64,000 nt of DNA from an uncultured Methanobrevibacter sp. GTDB lineage: Archaea > Methanobacteriota > Methanobacteria > Methanobacteriales > Methanobacteriaceae. Of this stretch, positions 37,841 through 47,423 are shown piece by piece. Within the stretch, counting starts at the first letter, position 1, and every line of letters begins with the position of its first letter. The notes beneath the pieces are model-generated. The model worked only from the letters and a program-made list of their open reading frames with translations, was not told the DNA's origin and did no database searches. A program made the position numbers and the translations under genes. The stretch covers positions 1 to 64,000 of the forward strand of contig CAMNJW010000001.1 in NCBI GenBank assembly GCA_946541845.1. The letters run 5' to 3'.

Positions 37841-38851
37841 TTATACCCCTTGTTTAGATTTTGTACTTATGTAATTAATTTGAGGTATATCCTCAGCTTT
37901 ATTATTAGGTCTAATAGGTTGTCTTAAGATTACTAATCTTTTAGAAGGACCTGGTAAGGAACCTTTAACTAAAACATAATCGTTTTTGACAAGTCCGTAT
38001 TTTACAAATCCACCATCTGGGTTAATTTGGTCAACTTCATCAGCTGATGCGATTTTTAAAATCCTTTTATTGAATTCAGTTCTTTTATGGTATCCCATTT
38101 GACCTGCTTGAGCTACAGTCCACATGGTTCTTCTAGGTGTCCAAGGTCCAATAGAACCGACGTGTCTACCTTTACCTGCTCTGACAGCTTTACCATATTG
38201 AATTCTGATTCCCCATCTTTTTACTACACCTTGGAATCCTTTTCCTTTTGTAGTTGCAATTGCATCAACAAATTCGCCTTCATTGAAGATTTCACTAGCT
38301 TTTACTTCATTACCTAATAATTCTAATGCAGTATTTAATTTTTCTTCAGGATTGGATCCACCAATTCCACATTCGAATATGTCTGGTTTCTTCTTAGGTA
38401 CGCTAGTTACTTTTGGATTTGTGTGTACTAATACCCTAATTTCTTCTGTGTTTTCTAATGCACCTTGTATTTTTGCAATAGCTTCAGATTTATTGTATTC
38501 TTTAGGAAGAGAAATTTTCCTTGAAAGTTCTTCATCTAAATTGTCTGCAAGTACTTCGGTGATTACTTTCAATCCACGAGAAGTTTTTTCATAAGCTCTA
38601 ATTCCCATTACAACGACCGGAGGTACTTCCAATACAGTAACTGGAGTGAAAACTTCCATACCATTGGTTGGAGAGTTTTTATCGGTGTCAACGACTAAAG
38701 CATGAGTCATACCGACTTTATAACCTGCGAGGCCGAGTAATTTTGGTTCATCAATTTGAGGCCAAGATTTTACTCTAGGGGTTTCTTTAGCTGCTCTTTT
38801 CCTTGGACTAAAAGCAACAGACCCTTTTCTTGGCTGGTGATGTCTTACCAT
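37841..38851 (-). CDS. rplC: 50S ribosomal protein L3
   Basis: First gene of the S10-type operon. The 336 residues follow the archaeal/eukaryotic form: N-terminal RKGSVAFSPRKRAAKETPRVKSWP, GYKVGMTHALVVD, and GVVKRWGIRIQYGKAVRAGKGRHVGSIGPWTP read across the centre. TAAGGAGGTTAAATTAA gives a strong ribosome binding site. A 342-base leader with tandem TATA-like repeats separates it from the upstream methyltransferase gene. Confidence 0.96.
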   Translation of the reverse strand: MVRHHQPRKGSVAFSPRKRAAKETPRVKSWPQIDEPKLLGLAGYKVGMTHALVVDTDKNSPTNGMEVFTPVTVLEVPPVVVMGIRAYEKTSRGLKVITEVLADNLDEELSRKISLPKEYNKSEAIAKIQGALENTEEIRVLVHTNPKVTSVPKKKPDIFECGIGGSNPEEKLNTALELLGNEVKASEIFNEGEFVDAIATTKGKGFQGVVKRWGIRIQYGKAVRAGKGRHVGSIGPWTPRRTMWTVAQAGQMGYHKRTEFNKRILKIASADEVDQINPDGGFVKYGLVKNDYVLVKGSLPGPSKRLVILRQPIRPNNKAEDIPQINYISTKSKQGV

Positions 38852-39193
38852 TTAATTTAACCTCCTTATTAATATTTTTCCTTATTTTTAAATCATTTTA
38901 ATTTTTTTGATGTCAATAGCCAAATTAATAACTATTAACGAAGTTTGATAAAATTATACTAAGTATAAGTTCATCGAATTAATAAATAGCTATAATCAAG
39001 ATTATAACTAGATAAATATTAAATTTCAATATATTCCATTGAGTTAAATTCAATTGAAGCACAATGAAGAATATATTCAATGTATAAATCATTCTGTGCT
39101 AAGTTTATTTTCAGGAGAGTCCCAAAAATATCAATGTATAAAAAGTTGAGCAAGTTATCTATTAGCGTGATAAAACTAATAAATCAAAGAGAA
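38852..39193. other. Leader and promoter region of the L3 ribosomal operon
   Basis: No gene is present. On the minus strand TTTATACATTGA occurs twice, at 39077-39088 and 39131-39142, 54 bases apart, each looking like a TATA box. Closer to L3 lie two palindromes, TTATACTAAGTATAA (38954-38968) and TATAATC-AA-GATTATA (38991-39006). The leader would be 200 to 270 bases long, far longer than others in this window. Confidence 0.5.
39077..39142 (-). promoter_or_regulatory. Tandem TATA-like repeats upstream of L3
   Basis: Two copies of the 12-mer TTTATACATTGA (minus strand; 39077-39088 and 39131-39142). Starts would fall near 39052 and 39106. Duplicated promoters are plausible for a highly expressed ribosomal operon, but there is no experimental support here. 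Confidence 0.4.
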
Positions 39194-40027
39194 TTAAAAT
39201 CTCATAAAGTTAAATAAAGAAAGTGTAGCGACAACAGCCTCTTCAGTCCTAACGGTTTCAGTTCCCTGACCAGGAATAGTATTTATTCTAAATAATTCCC
39301 AATTAGGATTAGAAACATCTTCTTGAATTGAAGAATAAGGGCCACCAAATAAAATAGCAATACTTTTACATTCATCTACTTTAGGTTTTAATTCATCAAA
39401 AATAGAATCAATATAATCTCCATATCTTGTAGTTTCAACAACAAGATCAGGTTTAATTAATTTTAAGCTATTTTTAAGACTCTTATTAGAGGATATTACA
39501 TTGTATCCCCAGTAAACGTCATCTGGTTTATCAGGTGTGACTATTACTTCTTTCTTAGCAATTTTAGTAATCTTAAAGTCAAAAATTCTTTTAACTGAAA
39601 GTTGCTCTTTACAGAATGCAAGTTTATCCATACCTATATCAACAAAAGTTCCTTTCTTATTTCTCTTAACAGTGAAACCTTGTCTATAATCCCCCACGTC
39701 TGGTTGACTATTAACAGGATGATGAGGAGCCCTAAGCGGCGGAAGGATACCTACATGCTTTAATTCTGACCTTATAGGGAATGCTTTTTTCCTCAAATAT
39801 TGAGGAGTATTCATATAATTCAAAATTTCCGCAATAAATTCTCCATCCATTTCTCCATCTTCGTTTTTAGCATGGTCATCATTATAAATAACCACATTAT
39901 CTGCTTGAAAAATAGCTAAAGCTCTGCCTAAAATACCTACTTTATAAGTACGAATTTTAAGATCTTTAGACTCAGAAAGAAATGAGTTTGGAATAAATAT
40001 AGATAGCTCATCTTTATACATTACCAT
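39194..40027 (-). CDS. SPOUT-fold RNA methyltransferase, archaeal COG2106 type
   Basis: A 277-residue putative RNA (uridine-N3) methyltransferase. Features are LSIFIPNSFLSESKDLKIRTYKVGILGRALAIFQADNVVIY at the N-terminus, an inserted OB-like domain (FTVKRNKKGTFVDIGMD near 125) and the C-terminal knot with FGGPYSSIQED and NTIPGQGTETVRTEEAVVATLSLFNF. Genes of this family commonly precede L3 in archaea, in agreement with a ribosomal RNA target, which remains inferred. A TATA box CTTTATATAC (minus, about 40046-40056) lies 25-30 bases before the ATG with no ribosome binding site, so the mRNA may be leaderless. Confidence 0.88.
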   Translation of the reverse strand: MVMYKDELSIFIPNSFLSESKDLKIRTYKVGILGRALAIFQADNVVIYNDDHAKNEDGEMDGEFIAEILNYMNTPQYLRKKAFPIRSELKHVGILPPLRAPHHPVNSQPDVGDYRQGFTVKRNKKGTFVDIGMDKLAFCKEQLSVKRIFDFKITKIAKKEVIVTPDKPDDVYWGYNVISSNKSLKNSLKLIKPDLVVETTRYGDYIDSIFDELKPKVDECKSIAILFGGPYSSIQEDVSNPNWELFRINTIPGQGTETVRTEEAVVATLSLFNFMRF

Positions 40028-40267
40028 AAATTATGTTAAGTAAAGTATATAAAGATTACCCTACATTTATATAGCTATCACTAAATAGACTTACACATTT
40101 ACAAAATATTATATCACTTATAATATCTGTAGCTTCTTTTTATGCTACCAACTTTTTTATACTCAGAGAATATATTAATATAAAGTATATACTATCCACT
40201 ATATAAATGTATTGTTTTTTTACAACAAAAATAAGAAAAAATTAATATTTTAAAAATTTTAAAATGA
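40028..40267. other. Non-coding gap with convergent TATA-like boxes and small hairpins
   Basis: The gap contains ACATTTATATAG on the plus strand (40064-40075) and its exact reverse complement CTATATAAATGT (40197-40208), so TATA-like boxes face each other. Between them are ATATTATA/TATAATAT (8 bp, 5-nt loop) and GTAGC/GCTAC followed by a T-run on the plus strand. No protein frame is evident; a short plus-strand RNA is possible. Confidence 0.4.
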
Positions 40268-40897
40268 TTATAACATTGCTCTGATAACAATTACATTGAC
40301 TAATTGCTGTTCTTTATTGTGAAACTCATAAATCTTTGGAATTGGAAATTTATACCTAAATAAATGAGTTATTTCCAAATCATTATCTTGATAATATTTT
40401 AATAAAAACTCTTCTGTAGATGCCATGTGAAATGAGTATATCACATCAGGATCCAATCCAATTGCTTTGTCTACAAATTTCAAATCCTGACCTTTTTCTG
40501 CATTTCTTTGAGAACCGAAAGGAGGATTTTGAAATACAGTATTTACATCAAAGCCCTCATTAAAACAGTCTATATCACTTACAATAAACCTTGCATTGTC
40601 AATATTTAATTTATTTGAAACTTCACGTGCCAATATAATCGAATCTTCATCAATATCTACACCAACTGATGAATTTGCACCCATTAACACGGAACCAATG
40701 GTAAAAATTCCAGTTCCACAGCCCAAATCCATTACATTTTTGTTTTCAATATCCCCCAATCCGAATGCATTCCAAATTAAATCAGATGCAATAATGGAGG
40801 GGGTTGTATACTGTTCTAATCCGACTTTAGGTTTTGGGTGAGACGGAATATTTTGAAGTCTCATTTCTAAATGTTTTTTACGAGTAATTTTTTTCAT
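40268..40897 (-). CDS. METTL5-like SAM-dependent RNA methyltransferase
   Basis: A 209-residue class I methyltransferase. The SAM-binding loop VMDLGCGTGIFTIGSVLMGA is near residue 55, the acidic GVDIDEDSI follows, and the catalytic NPPFGSQ motif near 125 is that of adenine-N6 methyltransferases of the METTL5 type, which modify small-subunit rRNA in eukaryotes. The N-terminal RKKHLEMRLQNIPSHPKPKVGLEQYTTP matches the archaeal group. It is divergent from pycA, with only 74 bases between the two starts. No clear ribosome binding site precedes it. Confidence 0.9.
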   Translation of the reverse strand: MKKITRKKHLEMRLQNIPSHPKPKVGLEQYTTPSIIASDLIWNAFGLGDIENKNVMDLGCGTGIFTIGSVLMGANSSVGVDIDEDSIILAREVSNKLNIDNARFIVSDIDCFNEGFDVNTVFQNPPFGSQRNAEKGQDLKFVDKAIGLDPDVIYSFHMASTEEFLLKYYQDNDLEITHLFRYKFPIPKIYEFHNKEQQLVNVIVIRAML

Positions 40898-40971
40898 CTT
40901 ATCAAATAATTAATATATCATTTAATATATAATTATATTATTAATAAAGAAAAATTACTTTGAGGTTTCAA

Positions 40972-42465
40972 ATGTTTGAAAAAGTATTAGTTGCAAATAG
41001 AGGAGAAATCGCAATAAGAGTTATGCGAGCTTGTCGTGAACTCGACATTAAAAGTGTAGCTATTTACTCTGATGCAGATAGTACTTCTCTTTATACAAAT
41101 TATGCAGATGAAAGTTATCCATTAGGAAATCCTTCTCCTGCTAAATCATATTTGAATATTGAAAAAATTATAAATATTGCTCTTGAATCTGGTGCTGATG
41201 CAATTCACCCAGGTTACGGATTTTTAGCGGAAAATTCCAAATTTGGAGAAGAATGTGAAAAGAATGGAATCAAACTCATCGGACCTAGCGGAGATGTAAT
41301 CAACAAAATGGGAGACAAGATTACATCAAAAGCTCTTATGAAAAAAGCAGGCGTTCCAGTAATTGAAGGAACACCTGAAGGAGTTACCGACATTGAAGAG
41401 GCTAAAGAAATAGCTCGCCAAATCGGTTATCCCGTTATTGTAAAAGCTTCCGCAGGTGGTGGAGGTATTGGTATGCGTGCAGTTTACGAAGAAGATGAAC
41501 TTGTACGCGCTATCGAATCAACACAGTCTGTTGCATCAACAAACTTTGGAGATTCAACCGTATTCATTGAAAAATACCTTGAAAAACCACGTCACATTGA
41601 ATTCCAACTCTTGGCTGACGAACATGGTAACGTCATACATGTTGGTGACAGGGAATGTTCCATTCAAAGAAGACACCAAAAGCTTTTAGAGGAAGCTCCT
41701 TCCCCAATTATGACAGAAGAGCTAAGGGAAGAAATGGGTGGAAGCGCTGTTAAAGCTGCAGAATACATTGGATATAAAAGTGCAGGAACAGTGGAGTTCC
41801 TATATGATAATGGAGAATACTATTTCCTTGAAATGAATACCCGTATTCAAGTGGAACACCCAATTACCGAATTAGTTACAAACACTGACTTAATCAAAGA
41901 GCAAATCAAGATAGCCAACGGTGATGAATTAAGCTATGAACAAAAGGATATTCAAGTAACAGGCCATGCAATCGAATGCCGTATCAATGCAGAAGACCCA
42001 CTTAATGACTTTGCACCGAATCCTGGAAAAATCACAGGTTACAGGTCACCTGGAGGACCTGGTGTACGTCTGGACAGTGGAGTATACATGAATTATACAA
42101 TTCCTACATTCTACGACTCAATGATTTCCAAATTAATTACTTATGGAAGAAGCAGAAACGACGCAATTAACAGAATGAAAAGAGCATTAAGTGAATACAT
42201 CATTTTAGGTGTTAAAACCACAATTCCATTCCATAAAGCAATTTTGAGAAATCCTAATTTCATATCTGGTGATTTAAATACTCACTTCATTGATACCTAT
42301 AAAAAAGGTATTGAAGAGGAAATGCAAAATGTGATTGTAGAAGATATGGAATATGTAAACAGACTCAAATCAACATTTATGCCTGGTAAAAAAATAGCTG
42401 CAATCTCTGCGGCTGTTGGATCTTATCAAAACATGGCTAAAAATCAACAAATGCAAAAGAAATAA
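40972..42465 (+). CDS. pycA: Pyruvate carboxylase subunit A (biotin carboxylase)
   Basis: It carboxylates the biotin carried by subunit B so that pyruvate becomes oxaloacetate for biosynthesis. The ATP-grasp fold is evident: [29 protein letters not shown] across residues 5-33, [14 protein letters not shown], the ATP loop [12 protein letters not shown] near 155, [13 protein letters not shown] and [14 protein letters not shown]. The 497 residues are typical of the two-subunit archaeal enzyme. The start is the ATG at 40972, five bases after GAGGT. The biotin ligase gene follows 18 bp downstream; pycB is not in this window. Confidence 0.94.
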   Translation: MFEKVLVANRGEIAIRVMRACRELDIKSVAIYSDADSTSLYTNYADESYPLGNPSPAKSYLNIEKIINIALESGADAIHPGYGFLAENSKFGEECEKNGIKLIGPSGDVINKMGDKITSKALMKKAGVPVIEGTPEGVTDIEEAKEIARQIGYPVIVKASAGGGGIGMRAVYEEDELVRAIESTQSVASTNFGDSTVFIEKYLEKPRHIEFQLLADEHGNVIHVGDRECSIQRRHQKLLEEAPSPIMTEELREEMGGSAVKAAEYIGYKSAGTVEFLYDNGEYYFLEMNTRIQVEHPITELVTNTDLIKEQIKIANGDELSYEQKDIQVTGHAIECRINAEDPLNDFAPNPGKITGYRSPGGPGVRLDSGVYMNYTIPTFYDSMISKLITYGRSRNDAINRMKRALSEYIILGVKTTIPFHKAILRNPNFISGDLNTHFIDTYKKGIEEEMQNVIVEDMEYVNRLKSTFMPGKKIAAISAAVGSYQNMAKNQQMQKK

Positions 42466-42483
42466 CATTTTGGAGATTTGTAA

Positions 42484-43401
42484 ATGAGAGAAGAGATAAT
42501 AAAATTATTAAAAAAAGAAGGAAAACTTTCTAATGAATCAATTGAGGAGATACAACAAATTGATATTCATGATTTTGCAAATTTAGTTGAAGAGATTGGA
42601 AAGGAAGACACTGAATATATTAAAGCGTCAGAAATCAGCAAAGATATGGATACTGAATACATAGGCAAAAACTTATACGTTTACAATGAAGTGAAATCAA
42701 CAAATACCGTTGCAAAATTTTTAGCAATGAACGGTGCTGAAAATGGAACAGTAGTCATTTCAGAAAAACAAACCGACGCAAGGGGAAGATCCGGAAAATC
42801 CTGGGAATCCCCACTTGGTGGAATTTGGTTATCAATCATCTTGCAGCCAAATGTTCACTACTCCAAACTTCCACTTATCACATTAGCAACAGGGGTAGCT
42901 GTTGCAAAGGCAATTGAAAGAACCGGAATAACCTCTTCAGAAATCAAATGGCCAAACGACATCATGCTACACGGAAAAAAAGTTTGCGGAATCCTGACTG
43001 AAGCAGTTACCAAGTTCAACACCATTGAAAACGTTATTATCGGTGTTGGTATTGATGCAAACATTGACATCAGTGACTTCCCTGAAGAATTGCAAGACGG
43101 AACAACAACTCTTGCTGATGAGCTCGGAAGAAAAGAAGATGAAAACACTTTAATAAGAATCTTTTTAGAAGAATTCGAAAAAATCAGTGAACTCTTCAAC
43201 AATGAAGGATTTGAAGAAATCCTAAAAGAATGGAGAAAACGTTCATATTCCATTGGAAAAATTGTGGAAGTCAGAGAACCATTCAACAAAAACTATGATG
43301 CTTACGTATTAGGTATCAGCAGAGAAGGAGCTTTAGTAGTTGAAAAAATTGATGGAACCTTAGAAAAAGTAATTTCCGGAGAATGTATAATTAAGAATTA
43401 A
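42484..43401 (+). CDS. birA: Biotin--protein ligase
   Basis: It attaches biotin to the carrier domain of pyruvate carboxylase B. The ligase core is at 65-290: EVKSTNTVAKFLA, the nucleotide loop ARGRSGKSWESPLGGIWLS (family GRGRxGRxW), KWPNDIMLHGKKVCGILTE and a C-terminal SH3-like domain. The first 60 residues are an extra helical segment that does not show a convincing winged helix, so regulatory DNA binding cannot be claimed. It lies directly after pycA and ends overlapping the convergent gene by 11 bases. Confidence 0.93.
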   Translation: MREEIIKLLKKEGKLSNESIEEIQQIDIHDFANLVEEIGKEDTEYIKASEISKDMDTEYIGKNLYVYNEVKSTNTVAKFLAMNGAENGTVVISEKQTDARGRSGKSWESPLGGIWLSIILQPNVHYSKLPLITLATGVAVAKAIERTGITSSEIKWPNDIMLHGKKVCGILTEAVTKFNTIENVIIGVGIDANIDISDFPEELQDGTTTLADELGRKEDENTLIRIFLEEFEKISELFNNEGFEEILKEWRKRSYSIGKIVEVREPFNKNYDAYVLGISREGALVVEKIDGTLEKVISGECIIKN

Positions 43402-44545
43402 ATACAATCTCCCTACATTTTTCTTCATTTGTTATTACTTCCTGTAATCTGACAAATGAAGATTCTATTTTTTTATTTAAATCTTTTAAATCTAAATTAA
43501 ATGCATCGCTTGTAGATAAATCAAATCTTATTGTGGCTGATGCACCGGGCATTGAAACGGCCGGAATGGTAATAATCCCATGTTCTTTTAATAATATAAA
43601 TGAAAATAAAAATGCCACATCATTATCGGATAGATTGTGTTGAGCATCAATTTCAGTATTCAATCCCTCAGGTGAAATCATCACACCGGTAGGGGTTTTA
43701 TCAAAATTATCAAATTTCTCATTTAATAAATCAAACAATTCATCTTTTCTTGTGAAACTTTTAACTAAATTATCTCCATCGAAGTTTTTAATACCATTCA
43801 ACATTGCAAGAACCGCCGGCGGCTGAGCTTCAAGACCGAATTGGTTAACCTTGACTTTGATTTCATCAATCAGATCTTTACGGCCTGCCATGAGCCCACC
43901 TCTTGGACCCGGCATCAGCTTATCAGTGCTTGTTATGGCAATGTCCGCACCCAAATCACATGCTTTTGCCTGATTAAAGACAACAGTCCGAAGCCTTGCT
44001 CCGGAAGCATCATCAACCATGACAGGGATATTCATTTCATGTGCCATTTCAATAACTTTTTTAAACTCATCCTCATCAATCACCTTATGGTCCATTGTGG
44101 AACCTGTGATGACAACCAATGAGGTGTTTTCAGGTATTGAAAATTCCTCAAAAACATCAGTTTCAAAGTAATTGGCGCCGACTAATTTGCAGCTTCTGGG
44201 AATTGATGGATGAGCCGGCAACTGTGCAAGATAATGGACAACATTTGTGTCCTTTTTAACAAGAGTTAAAATTGTGGCCAGTATTCCTGAGGAAGTTCTG
44301 TTTAATGGGAGTACCTTTTCACCACCCATATGATCTATTCCAACTTCCTGAAGGGCATCTTCAAAAATAGCTGGGCCAACATAAGTTTCCAAAAGACTAA
44401 TTTCAGAGGGTGTGGCAATAAACCCTCCGGACAATCCAGTTAAATCAAATAAAGAGGATCTGCCTTCAATTTCAACTATGCTTTTAATAATTGATAGTGC
44501 ATTCTCTCTTTTTTTAACTTCATCCAATGAATTATTTACTATCAT
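43391..44545 (-). CDS. MJ0158-family (UPF0425) pyridoxal-phosphate protein, SelA-like
   Basis: A 384-residue fold-type I PLP protein related to selenocysteine synthase SelA but of the archaeal MJ0158 group, whose reaction is unknown. It has the SelA-like GGEKVLPLNRTSSGILATI, DDASGARLRTVVFNQAKACDLGADIAITSTDKLMPGPRGGLMAGRKDLI (Lys in STDKLMPGPRGG is the candidate PLP lysine) near residues 180-225. Its start ATG comes immediately after the TAG of the small upstream gene, so coexpression is likely. It overlaps birA convergently. Confidence 0.88.
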   Translation of the reverse strand: MIVNNSLDEVKKRENALSIIKSIVEIEGRSSLFDLTGLSGGFIATPSEISLLETYVGPAIFEDALQEVGIDHMGGEKVLPLNRTSSGILATILTLVKKDTNVVHYLAQLPAHPSIPRSCKLVGANYFETDVFEEFSIPENTSLVVITGSTMDHKVIDEDEFKKVIEMAHEMNIPVMVDDASGARLRTVVFNQAKACDLGADIAITSTDKLMPGPRGGLMAGRKDLIDEIKVKVNQFGLEAQPPAVLAMLNGIKNFDGDNLVKSFTRKDELFDLLNEKFDNFDKTPTGVMISPEGLNTEIDAQHNLSDNDVAFLFSFILLKEHGIITIPAVSMPGASATIRFDLSTSDAFNLDLKDLNKKIESSFVRLQEVITNEEKCREIVFNS

Positions 44546-44875
44546 CTAATCAGAGTCATCTAATTCTAATTTAAAATCTTCAAAGAATTCCAAAATTGAT
44601 TTTAATTGTTTTTCAGTGACTTCAACATTAGTGTAATTTTCCTCTTCAGGAATTCCATAAAAATAGTCTGCAAATAAAACTTTTCCTTCAGGACTTGTGA
44701 TTATGGTCAAACCGTCAGTAAGTTTATCTGGATTCTTGTTTTGGAATTCAATTTCAAAGGAAACTCCTAATTTTTCTGAAAACTTTTGTTTTTCTTCAGG
44801 TTCTCTGTTACATTTTCTAATTTTTGTCATTCTTGATTTCAATTTTTTTTCTGCGAGTTCATTAATATCAGCCAT
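44546..44875 (-). CDS. Uncharacterised 109-residue protein cotranscribed with the MJ0158-type gene
   Basis: A small, highly charged soluble protein: MADINELAEKKLKSRMTKIRK at the start and an acidic end (EFFEDFKLELDDSD). No family motif or membrane segment is seen. GAGGATG lies eight bases before the ATG at 44873-44875, and the stop abuts the next gene. The codon use and position argue that it is real. Its role is unknown; pairing with a PLP protein is the only clue. Confidence 0.7.
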   Translation of the reverse strand: MADINELAEKKLKSRMTKIRKCNREPEEKQKFSEKLGVSFEIEFQNKNPDKLTDGLTIITSPEGKVLFADYFYGIPEEENYTNVEVTEKQLKSILEFFEDFKLELDDSD

Positions 44876-44970
44876 AATAAACACATCCTCATTTTGTAAT
44901 AAATATTAATATAAATTAAAATATAGTATGAAATGATTTAATATATAAGTATTCCTTTTTAGTATATGAA

Positions 44971-45492
44971 TTAATCATATAAACTATTGCCCTTACTATC
45001 CATCGCAACAATGAGCGGACCAAAATCTTTAACCTTCAAGTTCCACATCGCTTCAGGCATTCCCAAGTCCAACCAATCCACACTTTCAATTTCCTCAACT
45101 GCATCAACGTATAATGCGGCACATCCACCTGTCGCAACGACATAAATTGCATTGTTTCTAATTAATGCCTCACGGACAGTATCGTCCATTCCACCTTTGC
45201 CTATTACAATTTTCGGACCCATATCCAAGACATCACTTTGATAAGGATTCATCCTCATTGAGGTGGTAGGTCCTATAGCAACCATTTCATAACCACCTTC
45301 TTTTTCAGTTATAATCGGCCCTGCATGGAATAACACCGCACCGGAAATATCCAATGGAGCACCTTGTTCAATGAGTCTCTTGTGAGCCTGGTCTCTTGCA
45401 GTTAAAATATTTCCTGTTAAGTAGACCACATCACCAGCATTCAATTCATTTAAATTTTCATCTTTTATTGGAACATTCAATTTTATTTCCAT
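44971..45492 (-). CDS. Fumarate hydratase class I, beta subunit
   Basis: C-terminal half of the [4Fe-4S] fumarase, which hydrates fumarate to malate in the partial reductive citrate route of methanogens. The 173 residues carry [48 protein letters not shown] and the conserved GKGGMDD. The alpha subunit, which holds the iron-sulfur cysteines, is not adjacent. A tartrate dehydratase assignment cannot be excluded by sequence alone. pycA nearby supplies oxaloacetate to the same route. Confidence 0.9.
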   Translation of the reverse strand: MEIKLNVPIKDENLNELNAGDVVYLTGNILTARDQAHKRLIEQGAPLDISGAVLFHAGPIITEKEGGYEMVAIGPTTSMRMNPYQSDVLDMGPKIVIGKGGMDDTVREALIRNNAIYVVATGGCAALYVDAVEEIESVDWLDLGMPEAMWNLKVKDFGPLIVAMDSKGNSLYD

Positions 45493-45602
45493 TTATTCAC
45501 CTTATTAGAATAACATATTTATTAATAAAAAATATAACTATACCTATATAAAATTTTTAGATTTAATAAATTTAATGGCTAATGATAAAAACGAGGAAAA
45601 TT

Positions 45603-47423
45603 ATGTCAAGTATGAGTAGCGTTGCAGGATTGTCAAAATATATCAAAACCCTTCCAAAGACAGAATATTCAATTATGGTCATGTTAGTTTTAAGTTTCCT
45701 AATAGGAAGCATATATTATTTAATCGACTATGTGCCAAACCATGGACTAGTTGAAGATTTTATTATGGGAGGATTATTCGGATTGGTTGTTCTTGGTGCC
45801 AGCTCAATTATGAGTGGAGCATTAAACCAACAGATAATTAGTAGTCTTCACGGAATAAACTTAAAAATTAAGCATTCAATGTTTTTATCCGGATTGTCCA
45901 TGACAATTCTTGGAATTATTATTCTTTTAGGCTGCATAATCTCACACATTTTAAACGTGGACATTTTCCTGAACACAATGCTGTTCGGTTGTGTGCTAAT
46001 CTACGGATTTAATACATTGGTATTTTGGGCAACATCCAAAGTGAGATTTACAATCGCCGCAATTACAGGACTAATACAACCATTACTTATCTTAGCGCTT
46101 TATACTTTAATCACATTCATATTTATTGACACAAGCTTTATGGGACCTGCAATATTACAAATCACCATCAAGGCATTTGTTGCTGCGGTAATATTTGTTT
46201 TAGCCATTTATGCATTTATTAAAGTTATCGCCGCCCCATTTAGTAAAAACGTTGGAATTGGTGTGCTTGATTTGTTAAGTCTATTCATTGCACATATGAA
46301 CGAAGGATCCAATTCCCTTGAAGGCGTATTCGAAAACATGAGTGAGGCAATTGATACAGTGGTTACATTTGTAAGTTTTAAAACCTCTGAAGGAATCAAG
46401 GCATTATTCATATCTCCTTCAGTACATCCTGGACCTCTTGGAGATTTAGGAGGATCCAACATGCCTACAATTCTTGCAAACAAGTTTGACCACTTTACAA
46501 TGGTTGCTCATGGCCCATCCACACATGACTTCAATCCGATAGCCGTGTCTGAAATTGATAAAATTGAAAAATCCGTTAAAAATGGTTTAAAAAGAGTTAC
46601 CTACTCACCGGATGCAAGTAAATTCGTGAGATACAACTGTGAAAAAGCTAATATTGGAGTTCAATTTTTCAATGATGGAATGGTCATATTATCCACTTTT
46701 GCTCCTGAAGCAGTTGACGACATTGAATTTGGTGTTGGTCTTACAATGATGGCTCAAAGCAGAAATCACTGCCATGTAAACGATTCAATCATTGTTGATT
46801 GCCATAATTCATTTACACCGGAAAGTGGAGAAGTGCTTCCTGGAAACTCCGAAGTGTTCCAATTGATTGATGTAATAGATACAATTGACCCGAATCAGAC
46901 AAAGCATGAGATTAAAGTGGGCTGTTATGAGGATACAATGGGATCCCTTGACAAACATGAGGGAATTGGTGAAAGCGGTATAAAAACAATGGTAGTTGAA
47001 GTCGACAATCAAAGAACAGCATATGTTCTTTTTGATTCCAACAATATGGAAATCGGATTCAGACAGGAAATCATCGATGCAGTAAGCGATTTGGAAATAG
47101 ATGAAATTGAAGTAATGACAACCGATACACACACTGTCAATACCCTTTCAAGAGGATATAATCCTATTGGAATTGCAAAAAGACCAGAAATTATTGAATA
47201 TGTTAAAATAAGCATAAATGAAGCAATAAAAGATTTGGAAAAAGTAGAAGTTGGAACTGGAACCGAAAAAATAAAAAATTTAAATACATTCGGGCCAAAA
47301 AATTCAACAGAATTAATCTCAACAATTAGTTCCGTTGTGGCCGTCAGTAAGATAATAGCTCCAGTTTTATTAATAACCGCATTATTAATAGTATTTATAT
47401 GGATATTCTTTGGGGGATTATAA
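45603..47423 (+). CDS. DUF2070 family membrane protein
   Basis: A 606-residue archaeal membrane protein. Six or seven N-terminal hydrophobic segments (from LVLSFLIGSIYYLIDYV near residue 25 to FVLAIYAFIKVIA near 215) are followed by a large soluble domain with FISPSVHPGPLGDLGGSNMP and a C-terminal segment (ILLITALLIVFIWIFF). The HPGPLGDLGGSN box and the histidines FTMVAHGPSTHDF suggest a metal or nucleotide site, but no activity is known. I chose the ATG at 45610-region reading MSSMSSVAG because GAGGA lies five bases upstream of 45603; an upstream ATG at 45582 has no such site. Confidence 0.85.
   Translation: MSSMSSVAGLSKYIKTLPKTEYSIMVMLVLSFLIGSIYYLIDYVPNHGLVEDFIMGGLFGLVVLGASSIMSGALNQQIISSLHGINLKIKHSMFLSGLSMTILGIIILLGCIISHILNVDIFLNTMLFGCVLIYGFNTLVFWATSKVRFTIAAITGLIQPLLILALYTLITFIFIDTSFMGPAILQITIKAFVAAVIFVLAIYAFIKVIAAPFSKNVGIGVLDLLSLFIAHMNEGSNSLEGVFENMSEAIDTVVTFVSFKTSEGIKALFISPSVHPGPLGDLGGSNMPTILANKFDHFTMVAHGPSTHDFNPIAVSEIDKIEKSVKNGLKRVTYSPDASKFVRYNCEKANIGVQFFNDGMVILSTFAPEAVDDIEFGVGLTMMAQSRNHCHVNDSIIVDCHNSFTPESGEVLPGNSEVFQLIDVIDTIDPNQTKHEIKVGCYEDTMGSLDKHEGIGESGIKTMVVEVDNQRTAYVLFDSNNMEIGFRQEIIDAVSDLEIDEIEVMTTDTHTVNTLSRGYNPIGIAKRPEIIEYVKISINEAIKDLEKVEVGTGTEKIKNLNTFGPKNSTELISTISSVVAVSKIIAPVLLITALLIVFIWIFFGGL

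Noticed and set aside
38087-38594. Plus-strand frames over L3
   Set aside because: Antisense shadows of L3 with no supporting ribosome binding sites or conserved sequence.
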